Shown here: one piece after another, positions 37,414-45,881 of the stretch
Numbering within the stretch: the first letter of the stretch is position 1
Layout of the letters: each line of letters starts with the position of its first letter
Source: Rhodanobacter sp. Soil772
Lineage (GTDB): Bacteria; Pseudomonadota; Gammaproteobacteria; Xanthomonadales; Rhodanobacteraceae
Assembly (NCBI RefSeq): GCF_001428385.1
Contig: NZ_LMSK01000002.1
Coordinates: forward strand, 124,001-188,000
Reading direction: 5' to 3'
DNA: 64,000 nucleotides
The notes under the pieces: model-generated
Databases searched by the model: none
What the model was told of the DNA's origin: nothing
The model's input: only the letters and a program-made list of their open reading frames with translations
Made by a program: the position numbers and the translations under genes

Positions 37414-38676
37414 TCACGCTGCCCGCGTCGCCACCACCGGCGGCACGTTGGAGGCGCGCCGTGCCGGCACGAATACCGCGGCCTGGCCGATCGCCAGCAT
37501 CGCCAGCACGCCGGTCAGCACGTATGGCAGCGGGATGCGGGTCATCTCGTAGTGGCTCATCAGCCACAGGTTCAGGCCCAGCGCCAGCAGCACGCCGATC
37601 GCCACGCCGACGCCGACGATCAGCAGGTTCTCGATCTGGAAGTAGTGCAGGATGTCGACCTTGCGTGCACCCAGCGCGCGCCGCACGCCGATCTGCCGAT
37701 GCCGCTGGCCGACCCAGAAGCTGGTCAGGCCGACGATGCCGGCGGCGGTGACGCAGAGCAGGATCAAGCAGATCACGCCCATCAGGATCGCCATGCCCAC
37801 GTCGGCCCGATAGGCCCGGGCGCGGATGTCGGAGAACGGTTTCACGCTGTCGTCGTCGAGTACGCGCATCGGGTTCACCTTGTACAGCGTGGGCGCCACC
37901 GCGCGCATCGCGGCGTCCAGCCGGCCAGGCTTCGTGCGCACGGCATAGCGTGCGAAGTTCGCGTCCAGCCGGGTCGGGATCAGCGTCGAGTACCAAGCAA
38001 AGTCGTTGCCCTGGCTGCTGGTGGAGGGAATCTGCAGGCGTGCCACCACGCCGATGATGGTGGTGGGCGCATTGCTGCCGTCGGTGTACATCACCTTGCC
38101 GACCGCATCGCCCTTCGGGAACAGCTTGTCCGCCAGTTGCCGGGTGATGATCGCGATCGGACGGTCGCGCTGGTCGCGGAAACCCTGGTGCTGCACGTCG
38201 CCGGCATTGAAGGCGCGGCCGGCCACCAGGCGTACTCCCAACGTGGACAGCATCTGCTCGTCGGTGAAGTAGTACGCCGTACGGGTATTGTCCTTGCCGC
38301 TCAGCTGGGCGCCCGGCTTGTGCGAAACCGAACCGGTCCAGGAGGAGTTGAGCAGCGGCAGCGAGTTGATCGGCGCCACCGAAGCCACGTCCGGCAGCTG
38401 GCGCAGTGCAGCCAGATCCTCACGCTGCATGGTGTCCAGTTTTTCCACGCCGTCGGCGCTGTCGGCGTTGGGAGCGCCCACCCATTGCTGGCTGACCAGG
38501 AACAGGTTGCTCTCGTCCAGCCCGGTGATCCGGTTCACCCGGTCGATGCGCTGGCCGATGATGAAGACCGCATTGCACACGATCGCCAGCGTCAGCGCGA
38601 TCTGCAGCGCGATCAGTACGGTGCCGGCCTTGTGCTTGCGCAATGCCGCGAGGATGGGATGCAGTTTCATGCTCAT
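37414..38676 (-). CDS. MacB/FtsX-type permease, type B, pair 2
   Basis: 420 residues from MSMKLHPILAALRKHKAGTV. TM1 ALQIALTLAIVCNAVFIIG, large periplasmic domain (TRTAYYFTDEQMLSTLGVRL, IITRQLADKLFPKGDAVGKV), TMs with GIVGLTSFWVGQRHRQIGVR and KVDILHYFQIENLLIVGVG. Groups with the B protein at 40054 (shared ALQIALTLAIVCNA and FWVGQR) rather than with copies 3-5. Starts 5 bp after its A partner's stop; an ATG two codons inside (38670) is an alternative. Confidence 0.9.
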   Translation of the reverse strand: MSMKLHPILAALRKHKAGTVLIALQIALTLAIVCNAVFIIGQRIDRVNRITGLDESNLFLVSQQWVGAPNADSADGVEKLDTMQREDLAALRQLPDVASVAPINSLPLLNSSWTGSVSHKPGAQLSGKDNTRTAYYFTDEQMLSTLGVRLVAGRAFNAGDVQHQGFRDQRDRPIAIITRQLADKLFPKGDAVGKVMYTDGSNAPTTIIGVVARLQIPSTSSQGNDFAWYSTLIPTRLDANFARYAVRTKPGRLDAAMRAVAPTLYKVNPMRVLDDDSVKPFSDIRARAYRADVGMAILMGVICLILLCVTAAGIVGLTSFWVGQRHRQIGVRRALGARKVDILHYFQIENLLIVGVGVAIGVLLALGLNLWLMSHYEMTRIPLPYVLTGVLAMLAIGQAAVFVPARRASNVPPVVATRAA

Positions 38677-38681
38677 GTTCC

Positions 38682-39998
38682 TCAATTGCTCTTCAACTGC
38701 CACGCCGGCTGCACGCGCGAGGCACGGAAAGTGGGATACAAGCCGGCCAGCATCGTGGCGACCACGGCCACCAGCAGGGTGAGCAGCAGCAGCGACACGT
38801 CCACCCGCGCCAGCGCGGCGATGTCCCTGGGCAGCACCCAGCCCACGCTGGCCACCCCCGCACCAGTGAGCAACAGGCCCAGCACGCCGCCCGCCAGGCC
38901 GACGATGCCGGCCTCGGTAAGGAACTGCGCGTAGATCGCGGCACGCTGCGCGCCCAGTGCGCGGCGTACGCCGATCTCGCCGCTGCGGCGCAGGAACTTC
39001 GCCAGCAGCAGGCCCACCGTGTTCACCAGGCACACCAGCAGCAGCCCCAGCGCCACCAGCAGCGAGACCTTGGTATCGCTGGGCACCACGTGCTGGTTGT
39101 CCAGCCACTGCGGCAGGTTGCGCAGGCGGCTGTTCGGCGCCCAGCGGAAACGCCCGGCCTGCTGCTGCTCGCGCGCATAGTCGTTGAGGTAATTGCGGTA
39201 GGCAGTTGCCGCCGCCGCACCGTCCAGCTCGGCCATGTAGGCAATCCAGACGCACTCGGAATGCTGCAGGCCGACGAAACCCGATTCCTCCGGCACCGCG
39301 TTGCAATTCGTGTTGCCGTCATTCGGCATGGACGTCTGGATGGCGGTGAGGAACGGCAGGAACACGTCGTCGCCGGTGGTGGAGAAGCCGCCGGTGTTGA
39401 CCACGTCGTAGAAGCGCGGCTGCGGGTTCCAGTCATCGAGCACGCCGACCACGCGATAATCCTTGCCCTCGATGTTGACGGTCTTGCCCACGCTGCTGGC
39501 GCCGCCGAACAGCTTCTGGTTGAGCTTGCCGCTGATCACTACCACCGTCGCGCGATTGGTGTCGTCGCTTGCGCTCCAGCCGCTGCCGTACTTGAACGGC
39601 ACATCCAGCATCGGGAAGAACTCGCCGTATACCGCGTGGCCGCTGACGTTGAGCGGGTGCTTGCCGACTTCCGCCGGCACCACCGACGGCGAGATCTGGT
39701 ACATCGCCGATTGCCGCTTCGCGCGATGGTCGCGCATCAGCGCCATCGCGTCGGTGTAGCCCATCGCGTTCGGCGGCTCGCCGTCGCTGCTGCGGCCGTT
39801 CGGGCCCCAGTTGTCGATCTGCGGCACGAACAGCTGCGACGATTTCCACGGGATCGGGTCGCCCGACACCGCGCGGAACACCGACCAGGTCGTCATCGAC
39901 GCGGCCACGCCGAAGCCGATCGCCAGCACCATCAGCGCGGTCAGGCCGGGACTGCGCCTGAGGCTGCGCAACGCCAATTCGAGGTAATAGCTGAACAT
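38682..39998 (-). CDS. MacB/FtsX-type permease, type A, pair 2
   Basis: 438 residues from MFSYYLELALRSLRRSPGL; the frame extends upstream through the inter-pair hairpin but family similarity starts here. TM1 [20 protein letters not shown], periplasmic GEFFPMLDVPFKYGSGW, Cys pair NTNCNAVP and HSECVWIAYM, C-terminal GEIGVRRALGAQRAAIYAQFL and end [15 protein letters not shown]. Closest to the A protein at 41297 (shared [13 protein letters not shown]), forming a sub-clade with it. Confidence 0.9.
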   Translation of the reverse strand: MFSYYLELALRSLRRSPGLTALMVLAIGFGVAASMTTWSVFRAVSGDPIPWKSSQLFVPQIDNWGPNGRSSDGEPPNAMGYTDAMALMRDHRAKRQSAMYQISPSVVPAEVGKHPLNVSGHAVYGEFFPMLDVPFKYGSGWSASDDTNRATVVVISGKLNQKLFGGASSVGKTVNIEGKDYRVVGVLDDWNPQPRFYDVVNTGGFSTTGDDVFLPFLTAIQTSMPNDGNTNCNAVPEESGFVGLQHSECVWIAYMAELDGAAAATAYRNYLNDYAREQQQAGRFRWAPNSRLRNLPQWLDNQHVVPSDTKVSLLVALGLLLVCLVNTVGLLLAKFLRRSGEIGVRRALGAQRAAIYAQFLTEAGIVGLAGGVLGLLLTGAGVASVGWVLPRDIAALARVDVSLLLLTLLVAVVATMLAGLYPTFRASRVQPAWQLKSN

Positions 39999-40020
39999 GC
40001 CGAATGCTCCAGGAGTTGAG

Positions 40021-40048
40021 CTCCTCCCCCCGCAGGCAGGGGGAGGAG
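40021..40048. repeat. Inter-pair hairpin (CTCCTCCCCC type)
   Basis: CTCCTCCCCC...GGGGGAGGAG inverted repeat in the 55-bp gap between permease pairs 1 and 2; same kind of element as at 34759 and 37374. Confidence 0.7.
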
Positions 40049-40053
40049 AAAAA

Positions 40054-41286
40054 TCACACCGAACGTGTCGCCTCCACCGGCGACACGCGTGAAGCGCGCA
40101 GCGCAGGCCCCAGTACCGCACCCTGGCCAAGCAGCAGCAGGGCGACCACGCCGGTCATCACATAGGCCAGCGACAATCGCGCCATTTCGAACTGGGTGAC
40201 CATCCACAGGTTGATGCCAATCGCCAGCACCGTTCCCACCAGTACCCCGCCGAGGCCGATCAGCAGGTTCTCGGTGAGGAAATAACCGAGGATGTCGCGC
40301 CGCGTGGCGCCCAGCGCGCGGCGCACGCCGATCTGCTTGCGCCGCTGGCCGACCCAGAAGCTGGTCAAGCCGACGATGCCGGCGGCGGTGATCGCCAGCA
40401 GCACCACGCTGATGAGGCCCATCAGGATCGCCATGCCGAGGTCGCTGTCATAGATGCGCCGACGCACCTCGGCGAAGCTCAGCGTGCCGTGTTCCGGGTC
40501 GATGATGCGCATGCGGTCTTCCGCATACAGCGCCTTCGGCGCCTCACGCATGGCGGCAGCCAGCTGGCCCGGTTTGGCGCGAACTATGTAGTACAGCCCC
40601 TGTGACGAAACCGGGCGCATCGGCCACAACATGGACTGGTAGGCATATGGCCTCGTCCAGCCACCAACGTTCTGCCTTTGCAGGCGATCGACGATGCCGA
40701 TGATGGTGCTCGGCGTGTTGCTCATCATGTAGATCGGCTTGCCCAGGGCCTCCCCGCGCGGAAACAGGCGGTCGGCCAGGGTCCTGCTCACGATGACCAC
40801 GGGGGGAACAGTGAAATCACGCGAGCCCATCTTGCCGATTTCGTCGGCGCGGAAGTTGCGACCAGCGACCAGCTTCACTCCCAGCGTATCGAGCAGCTGT
40901 TCATCACCTGCATACATCGCCGGATCGGCAATCCACTGGGTCTGATCCGGCGCGAGCATGACCGGTACGTCGTCGCCGTCGCCGCATAGCGGGCACGAAC
41001 TGGCTGGAGCCGCATTGCGCACACTTGGCAATTGCCGCAGCGCGGCAAGATCAGTTCGGACCTGGGCATCGAACTGCATCGTGGCTGCCTGGTCTGCCCA
41101 TCCGTTGTAGATCACGAACAGGCTGGCTTCATCCACACCGCTTGGCTCGGACAAGTGCACAAGTCGCTGCCGGATGATGAACAGCGCGTTGCACACGATC
41201 GCCAGGGTCAGTGCAATTTGCAGCGCGACCAGTATGGTGCCGGCCTTGTGGTGACGCAGCGCGGCGAGAATGGGCTTGATCTGCAT
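40054..41286 (-). CDS. MacB/FtsX-type permease, type B, pair 1
   Basis: 410 residues from MQIKPILAALRHHKAGTILV. TM1 ALQIALTLAIVCNALFIIR, periplasmic domain with an SCPLCGDGDD motif (Cys-x2-Cys, unique to this copy), IVSRTLADRLFPRGEALGKP, then GIVGLTSFWVGQRRKQIGVR, RDILGYFLTENLLIGLGG and terminal PALRASRVSPVEATRSV. Follows its A partner by 10 bp. The Cys-x2-Cys could be a disulfide or metal site. Confidence 0.9.
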   Translation of the reverse strand: MQIKPILAALRHHKAGTILVALQIALTLAIVCNALFIIRQRLVHLSEPSGVDEASLFVIYNGWADQAATMQFDAQVRTDLAALRQLPSVRNAAPASSCPLCGDGDDVPVMLAPDQTQWIADPAMYAGDEQLLDTLGVKLVAGRNFRADEIGKMGSRDFTVPPVVIVSRTLADRLFPRGEALGKPIYMMSNTPSTIIGIVDRLQRQNVGGWTRPYAYQSMLWPMRPVSSQGLYYIVRAKPGQLAAAMREAPKALYAEDRMRIIDPEHGTLSFAEVRRRIYDSDLGMAILMGLISVVLLAITAAGIVGLTSFWVGQRRKQIGVRRALGATRRDILGYFLTENLLIGLGGVLVGTVLAIGINLWMVTQFEMARLSLAYVMTGVVALLLLGQGAVLGPALRASRVSPVEATRSV

Positions 41287-41296
41287 CGCCGTCGCC

Positions 41297-42607
41297 TCAG
41301 TTGGATTTCAATTGCCAGGCCGGCTGCACCTGCGCCGCGCGCCAGGCCGGATAGAATGCCGCTGCCAGGGTGGCAAGGATGGCGACCGCCATCGTCAGTC
41401 CCACCAGTGACATATCCACGTGTGCCAGCCGTGCTATCTGCGGCCGGAAAAGGACGCCCACGCCGGACACGCCAAGAACAGTGAATACCAGCCCCAGCAC
41501 GCCACCGGCCAACCCGACCATCGCCGCCTCAATCAGGTACTGCGCGTAGATTTCCCGACGCGAGGCGCCCAGCGAACGCCGCACGCCAATCTCGCCGGCA
41601 CGACGCATGAACTTGGCCAGCAACAGGCCGGTGGTGTTGATCAGGCAGATCACGAAGAAACCCAGCGAGACCATCAGCGAAATACGACTCTCCTGCGGTA
41701 CCACACGCTGGTAGTCGAGCCATTGCGCCACGTTGCGCAAACGCACATTGGGCGCCCAGCCGAAGCGTCCCGCCCGCTGCTGATCCGCGGCATAGTCTTC
41801 GAGGAACCGTCGATAACGCGCGACATCCGCCGAGCTGCCCAGCTCCACCCACGGCGTGACCCACACGCAGTTGCCTTGCAACCAGCTGTCCCAGCCGGTT
41901 AAATCCAGTTTTCCCCGGCAACTGTTGCTGCCTGCGCTTGCGATCTGCAGATCCAGTGCGCGGGTGAACGGCAGGTAGAAGTCCATGGCATCGGCGAAAC
42001 CGCTGCTGCTGAACAAGTCGAAGAAGCGAGGTGTCGGGTTCCATTGGCGCGTCACGCCGACGATGCGATAGAGGTGTCCACCCAAGGTGATTTCGCGGCC
42101 TACACTGTCGACATCACCGAAAAGTTTCCGGTTGAATTCCGCGCCAAGTACCACCACGGCACCACGACTCTCGTCGTCCGCTGCATTCCAGCCGCCGCCG
42201 TACAGGAACGGCACCTCGAACATCGGAAAGAAATCGCCGTATACCGCATAGCCCCTGGCCGCCACCGGCAGGCTGCGGTTACCTTCCGGCAACACCGACA
42301 GCCGCACCGGGTAGAGCAGGGTCTGCCGCACGGCCCGGTGCGCATGCATCAGCGCCATGGCATCCGCGTAATTCAGCGCATCCGGTGGCTCGCCCTTGAG
42401 ATTTTGCTGCGGCCCCCAGCCGTCGATCTGCGGGATGAACAACTGCGTCGATTTATCCGGGATCGGATCGCCCGACACCGCGCGGAACACCGACCAGGTG
42501 ATCATCGACGCGGCCACGCCAAAACCGATCGCCATCACCATCAACGCGGTCAGCGCCGGATTGCGACGCAGGCTGCGAAGACCGAGTTGGACATAGTAGG
42601 CGAACAT
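41297..42607 (-). CDS. MacB/FtsX-type permease, type A, pair 1
   Basis: 436 residues from [21 protein letters not shown]1 [20 protein letters not shown], periplasmic [17 protein letters not shown], Cys pair SNSCRGKL and [11 protein letters not shown]-terminal [21 protein letters not shown] and end [17 protein letters not shown]. First permease after the ATPase gene, from which it is separated by 138 bp containing a GGGATTC inverted repeat. Lacks any nucleotide-binding domain, so must rely on the separate ATPase. Confidence 0.9.
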   Translation of the reverse strand: MFAYYVQLGLRSLRRNPALTALMVMAIGFGVAASMITWSVFRAVSGDPIPDKSTQLFIPQIDGWGPQQNLKGEPPDALNYADAMALMHAHRAVRQTLLYPVRLSVLPEGNRSLPVAARGYAVYGDFFPMFEVPFLYGGGWNAADDESRGAVVVLGAEFNRKLFGDVDSVGREITLGGHLYRIVGVTRQWNPTPRFFDLFSSSGFADAMDFYLPFTRALDLQIASAGSNSCRGKLDLTGWDSWLQGNCVWVTPWVELGSSADVARYRRFLEDYAADQQRAGRFGWAPNVRLRNVAQWLDYQRVVPQESRISLMVSLGFFVICLINTTGLLLAKFMRRAGEIGVRRSLGASRREIYAQYLIEAAMVGLAGGVLGLVFTVLGVSGVGVLFRPQIARLAHVDMSLVGLTMAVAILATLAAAFYPAWRAAQVQPAWQLKSN

Positions 42608-42617
42608 GCTTGGAGTT

Positions 42618-42707
42618 CCGGGATTCGGGGTTGGGGGATTCGGGATTCGGAAAAGCGGCGGTCTCGCGAGCTGGTGCTCTCAACCAATCCCCAATCCCGA
42701 ATCCCGG
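42618..42707. repeat. GGGATTC iterated inverted repeat (copy 2)
   Basis: Left arm CCGGGATTCGGGGTTGGGGG and on to 42650; right arm CCAATCCCCAATCCCGAATC to 42707, its inverted complement. The spacer (AAAGCGGCGGTCTCGCGAGC...) is related to that of the copy at 3146-3249. It occupies the ATPase-permease gap inside the transporter operon. Confidence 0.75.
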
Positions 42708-42745
42708 CTTTCAACAGACGAATGTCTGGTGGTTATCCCGGCCGT

Positions 42746-43462
42746 TCAGCCGTGGGCTTCGTCAACGGCATGCACGGTGTGGAAGCGCGGGTCTTCCGAC
42801 AGATCCACCACCTGGCCGTCGATGATGTGCACGTTGCGCTGGGCACGCGCGGCCAGCTCCGGGTCATGCGTGACCATCACGATGGTGGCGCCTTCGCGAT
42901 GGATGTCTTCCAGCAGTTCGAGCACGCTGCGCGCCATCTGCGTGTCCAGGTTGCCGGTCGGTTCGTCCGCCAGCAGCAGGCGCGGCGAGCCGGCCAGCGC
43001 GCGGGCGATCGCCACGCGCTGCTGCTGGCCGCCGGAGAGTTCGGCCGGGTAGTGCTTGGCGCGCGAGGCCAGGCCCACGCGCTCCAGCGAATCCATGATG
43101 CGCTGCTTGCGCTCGGCCGCCTTCATGCCGCGGTAGCGCAACGGCACTTCGATGTTGTCGAACACGTTGAGGTCGGGAATCAGGTTGAACGCCTGGAAGA
43201 TGAAGCCGATCTTCTCGTTGCGGATCTTCGAGCGTGCGTTGTCGTTGAGGTTGCTCACCTCGATGCCGTCCAGGTGGTACTCGCCACCACTGAAGGTTTC
43301 CAGCAGGCCGGCGATGGTCAGGAAGGTGGTCTTGCCGGAACCGGACGGGCCGGTGACGGCAACGAACTCGCCCTCTTTCACGTCGATGTTGAAATCGCGC
43401 AGCGCATAGGTCTCCACCACTTCGGTGCGGTAGACCTTGGACAGGTGGGTCATCTTCAGCAT
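42746..43462 (-). CDS. ABC transporter ATPase, MacB/LolD class
   Basis: 238 residues, the only ATPase of the block. Walker [10 protein letters not shown] (38-46), Q-loop Gln 90 ([13 protein letters not shown]), signature LSGGQQQR (142-149), Walker B RLLLADEP (161-168), D-loop GNLD, H-loop His 199 (MVTHD). The [19 protein letters not shown] segment is typical of the MacB/LolD/YknY group that drives FtsX-fold permeases by mechanotransmission. It lies between the adaptor and the ten permeases and presumably serves all five pairs. Confidence 0.95.
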   Translation of the reverse strand: MLKMTHLSKVYRTEVVETYALRDFNIDVKEGEFVAVTGPSGSGKTTFLTIAGLLETFSGGEYHLDGIEVSNLNDNARSKIRNEKIGFIFQAFNLIPDLNVFDNIEVPLRYRGMKAAERKQRIMDSLERVGLASRAKHYPAELSGGQQQRVAIARALAGSPRLLLADEPTGNLDTQMARSVLELLEDIHREGATIVMVTHDPELAARAQRNVHIIDGQVVDLSEDPRFHTVHAVDEAHG

Positions 43463-43496
43463 GGTTGTTCCTCGGTGGTGGTGATGGTGTCTGCGC

Positions 43497-43518
43497 CTCC
43501 CCCTGCTCGCAGGGGAGG
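43497..43518. repeat. Hairpin between adaptor and ATPase genes
   Basis: CCTCCCCCTGC / GCAGGGGAGG inverted repeat in the 66-bp gap between the adaptor and ATPase genes; same family as the inter-pair hairpins. Confidence 0.68.
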
Positions 43519-43528
43519 GAGAAAATCG

Positions 43529-44800
43529 TCAGTTGCTGATCGCGACAGTCGCCGCGCCCTTGAAGCTGTCGGTGCCGGAGATCACGATGCGGTCGCCTTC
43601 CTTCAGGCCGTCGAGGATCTCCACCTTGTCGATGCTGGAGGCGCCGACGCGGATCGGGGTTTTCTTGGCGATGCCGTCGCGCACCAGATAGGCATAGCTG
43701 CCGCCGGATTCGTCGACGAACGAGCCGCGCTGCACGGTCAGCACGTTGTCGCGCTTGTCCAGCAGCACGCGCACCGACAGGCGCTGGTTCTGCCGCAGCT
43801 GCTTCGGCGTCTCGCCCTCGAAGCGCAGCCGCGCGGCGACCTGGCCGTTGACCACTTCCGGCGAGATCGCACTGACCAAGCCCTTCCAGGTGTGACCGTT
43901 GCCGCTGATCTCGCCGGCCATGCCGATGCCGAGGTCGCGGGCGAAACTTTCCGGCACCTGCATCTCCACCTGCAGCGCGGACAGGTCGATCACGCTGAGC
44001 AGCTGCGCGTCCTTGGCCACGGTGGCGCGCTCGGCGATGAACAGCTGGCCGACCTGGCCGTCCACCGGCGACTTCACGTTGAGGTCGTCGACTTGGCGCT
44101 GCAGGTCCTTCACCAGCAACAGCTGGCGCTCGTGCGCGAGCTTCTTCGACTGGATGTCGAAGCTGAGACTGTCGTTGTCGAGGCCGAGGTTGGCCTTGGC
44201 ATGCGTGGTGGCGATTTTCGCCTTGTCCAGCGCGTCCTTGGCCTTGTCCACGTCCATGTTGGACACCGCGCCCTTGGCATACGCCTTCTGGTAACGGTCG
44301 AGGTTGCGCTCGGCGGTGGTCTGGTCGATGGTGGCGTTGTCGTAGGTTTCCTGCAGCGCGGAACGCTGCTTGCGCGCGTCGATCTGCGCGCGCCGGTATT
44401 CCACTTCCATCGCGTCGGCGTTGCTCTGTTCCTGCGCCAGCTTGTTGGTCAGCTCCGGGCTGACGATGGTGGCCAGCACCTGGCCGATCTTCACCGTGTC
44501 GCCGGCATGCACCTGCAGCGTCACCGCGCCGCCGGAGGTGGCGTACAAGGTGGGGCTGACCGCCGCCACCACCTTGCCTTCGGCGGCGATGTCGCGCACG
44601 AACGGGCCGCGTTCGACGGTGGCAAAGGCCAGCCGCGAACTGCTGACCGATTCGGACGCCGAAAACAGCCGGCCGATGCCCGGCGCCAGCCAGGCCAGCA
44701 GCGCCAGCACGAGTACGCCGGCGCCAAGCAGAATCAGCTGGCGCTTGCGGTTGGGTTTGACCTCGACCAGGCGGTCTTGTGCGGAAGTGTCGCGGATCAT
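43529..44800 (-). CDS. HlyD/MacA-type periplasmic adaptor
   Basis: 423 residues. Cytosolic tail then one TM (about 21-38, LILLGAGVLVLALLAWLAP), barrel-sandwich (lipoyl-like) half GKVVAAVSPTLYATSGGAVTLQ, a long coiled-coil hairpin (about 100-215, many K/A/E/Q: KLAQEQSNADAMEVEYRRAQ), second lipoyl half VDDLNVKSPVDGQVGQLFI and beta-barrel/membrane-proximal domains. Start at 44800 (MIRDTSAQDR) follows AGGAACGGC and lies 46 bp from the -24/-12 promoter. Resembles MacA/YknX. No outer membrane TolC-type gene is in the window. Confidence 0.92.
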   Translation of the reverse strand: MIRDTSAQDRLVEVKPNRKRQLILLGAGVLVLALLAWLAPGIGRLFSASESVSSSRLAFATVERGPFVRDIAAEGKVVAAVSPTLYATSGGAVTLQVHAGDTVKIGQVLATIVSPELTNKLAQEQSNADAMEVEYRRAQIDARKQRSALQETYDNATIDQTTAERNLDRYQKAYAKGAVSNMDVDKAKDALDKAKIATTHAKANLGLDNDSLSFDIQSKKLAHERQLLLVKDLQRQVDDLNVKSPVDGQVGQLFIAERATVAKDAQLLSVIDLSALQVEMQVPESFARDLGIGMAGEISGNGHTWKGLVSAISPEVVNGQVAARLRFEGETPKQLRQNQRLSVRVLLDKRDNVLTVQRGSFVDESGGSYAYLVRDGIAKKTPIRVGASSIDKVEILDGLKEGDRIVISGTDSFKGAATVAISN

Positions 44801-44845
44801 CGATGCCGTTCCTGACCGCGTACAGCGCGGTTGCACAAGGGTCAT

Positions 44846-44861
44846 TGCAATCCATGTGCCA
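44846..44861 (-). promoter_or_regulatory. Sigma-54 (-24/-12) promoter of the transporter operon
   Basis: On the minus strand TGGCACATGGATTGCA, i.e. TGGCAC-N5-TTGCA, matching the sigma-54 consensus. The predicted transcription start is about 44835, 35 bp before the adaptor start. It fits the NtrC-family activator encoded at the operon's far end. Confidence 0.8.
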
Positions 44862-44917
44862 CTCGGGAACGGCTTGGTTATCACATACCTTTCAACGGCT
44901 TGAGGCGCATGCATCCG

Positions 44918-44949
44918 GTCCGTGCAGTGTCCGCGGACACTGTACGGAC
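44918..44949. promoter_or_regulatory. 32-bp palindrome, likely activator (UAS) site
   Basis: GTCCGTGCAGTGTCCG / CGGACACTGTACGGAC: one mismatch pair in 16-bp arms, with perfect core GTGTCCGCGGACAC. Centred about 80 bp upstream of the -24/-12 promoter, a suitable place for dimers of the Fis-type response regulator. It also lies 26 bp from the stop of the 190-residue gene that ends at 44975. Confidence 0.65.
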
Positions 44950-44974
44950 AACCGGACGAACGGCGGACGCGCGC

Positions 44975-45547
44975 TCAACCGCCGCCCATCGGCTGCAGCG
45001 GCACCGTCTCGGCGTGCGCAATCCGGCCGGCCAGTTGCCGGCTCAGCGGCGATACCGCGGCAGTGGCTTCGGCACCGAGCACGTCCAGGCCAGCCAGCCG
45101 CCGCGTGTGGAAGCGCAGCACCTGTGCGCTGGCCGGGCGCAACCAGCGTGCGGGCTTCGACGCGGGCATCGGTTCGCCGCCGGCAAGCAGACGATCCCAG
45201 GCCAGGTAGTCGGTATCCGGCAACAGGTGCAGCCGGGTACAGGCGCGGCCTTCCCGGTCCATGCACTCGATCCACTCGCGCGGGCCTTCGACCGTGATCA
45301 TGCTGGCCGCCATCAACCAACGCGTCTGCAGCAGCGGCACCAACTGCATCGCCTCGACCAGCAAACCGCGCGGCAGCTCCCGCACCGTCGAACCGCCTGG
45401 CCGCATCGGCACGTAGAGCACGCTGCCCAGCGCCGGCAAGCCGGCGATCAGCCGTGCCGGCGTCATGCGCAGGCCACGCCGGCTCACGGACGCGGTGGCA
45501 GCTTGCAGGCGCAAGTCCTGCAGCCGATGTACCAGCGAAACGAACAT
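44975..45547 (-). CDS. Hypothetical protein co-transcribed with hemP
   Basis: 190 residues, no signal peptide. Not firmly recognised. The central segment (ITVEGPREWIECMDREGRACTRL and AWDRLLAG, about 85-122) resembles the substrate-strand pattern of HemS/ChuX heme-handling proteins, where a D-x-x-G-x-x strand precedes an AW motif. The gene follows hemP by 99 bp on the same strand under one Fur box, so a role in heme handling is plausible. Its length is about half of HemS. Confidence in function is low. Confidence 0.5.
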   Translation of the reverse strand: MFVSLVHRLQDLRLQAATASVSRRGLRMTPARLIAGLPALGSVLYVPMRPGGSTVRELPRGLLVEAMQLVPLLQTRWLMAASMITVEGPREWIECMDREGRACTRLHLLPDTDYLAWDRLLAGGEPMPASKPARWLRPASAQVLRFHTRRLAGLDVLGAEATAAVSPLSRQLAGRIAHAETVPLQPMGGG

Positions 45548-45646
45548 CGATCACCTCCGGCATTGCAGCCCGGCTGGCGTCCGCGAAGAGCGCACTGGCT
45601 GAGGCGGGGGAACAACCGCCGCCCGCGATGCGCAGGCGGCGGCGAA

Positions 45647-45850
45647 TTACTTGGTCAGGATCAGCTTGTCGTTGCGGGTCAGGCGCAGGTGGTATTCGCT
45701 GCCCTGGTGCTGGATCACCAGTTCGCGCTCACCTTCCAGCAGCGCATGGCTGGAGACACGCCTGGCCGCCGGGGCTGGAGTCGGCGACGACAAAGCCGGC
45801 CGCGGGATCGCGCGTGACGACGGCAGTTGGTGCAAGGACAGGACAGGCAT
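45647..45850 (-). CDS. hemP: Hemin uptake protein HemP
   Basis: 67 residues. The C-terminal HemP domain is clear: SHALLEGERELVIQHQGSEY then HLRLTRNDKLILTK, the hallmark LRxTRxxKLILTK ending. The Pro/Ser/Ala-rich N-terminal leader is longer than in some homologues. HemP is a small protein induced by iron limitation and needed in some bacteria for heme receptor expression. A Fur box lies 32 bp upstream. Confidence 0.92.
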   Translation of the reverse strand: MPVLSLHQLPSSRAIPRPALSSPTPAPAARRVSSHALLEGERELVIQHQGSEYHLRLTRNDKLILTK

Positions 45851-45881
45851 CGGAATATCCGGAGGAAGCGGCGACGTTATT

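Noticed and set aside
42044..44815. 923-codon plus-strand open frame opposite the adaptor and ATPase genes
   Set aside because: Antisense shadow in GC-rich DNA: His/Arg/Gln/Val-biased product, no motifs, while the minus strand encodes two complete recognised proteins.
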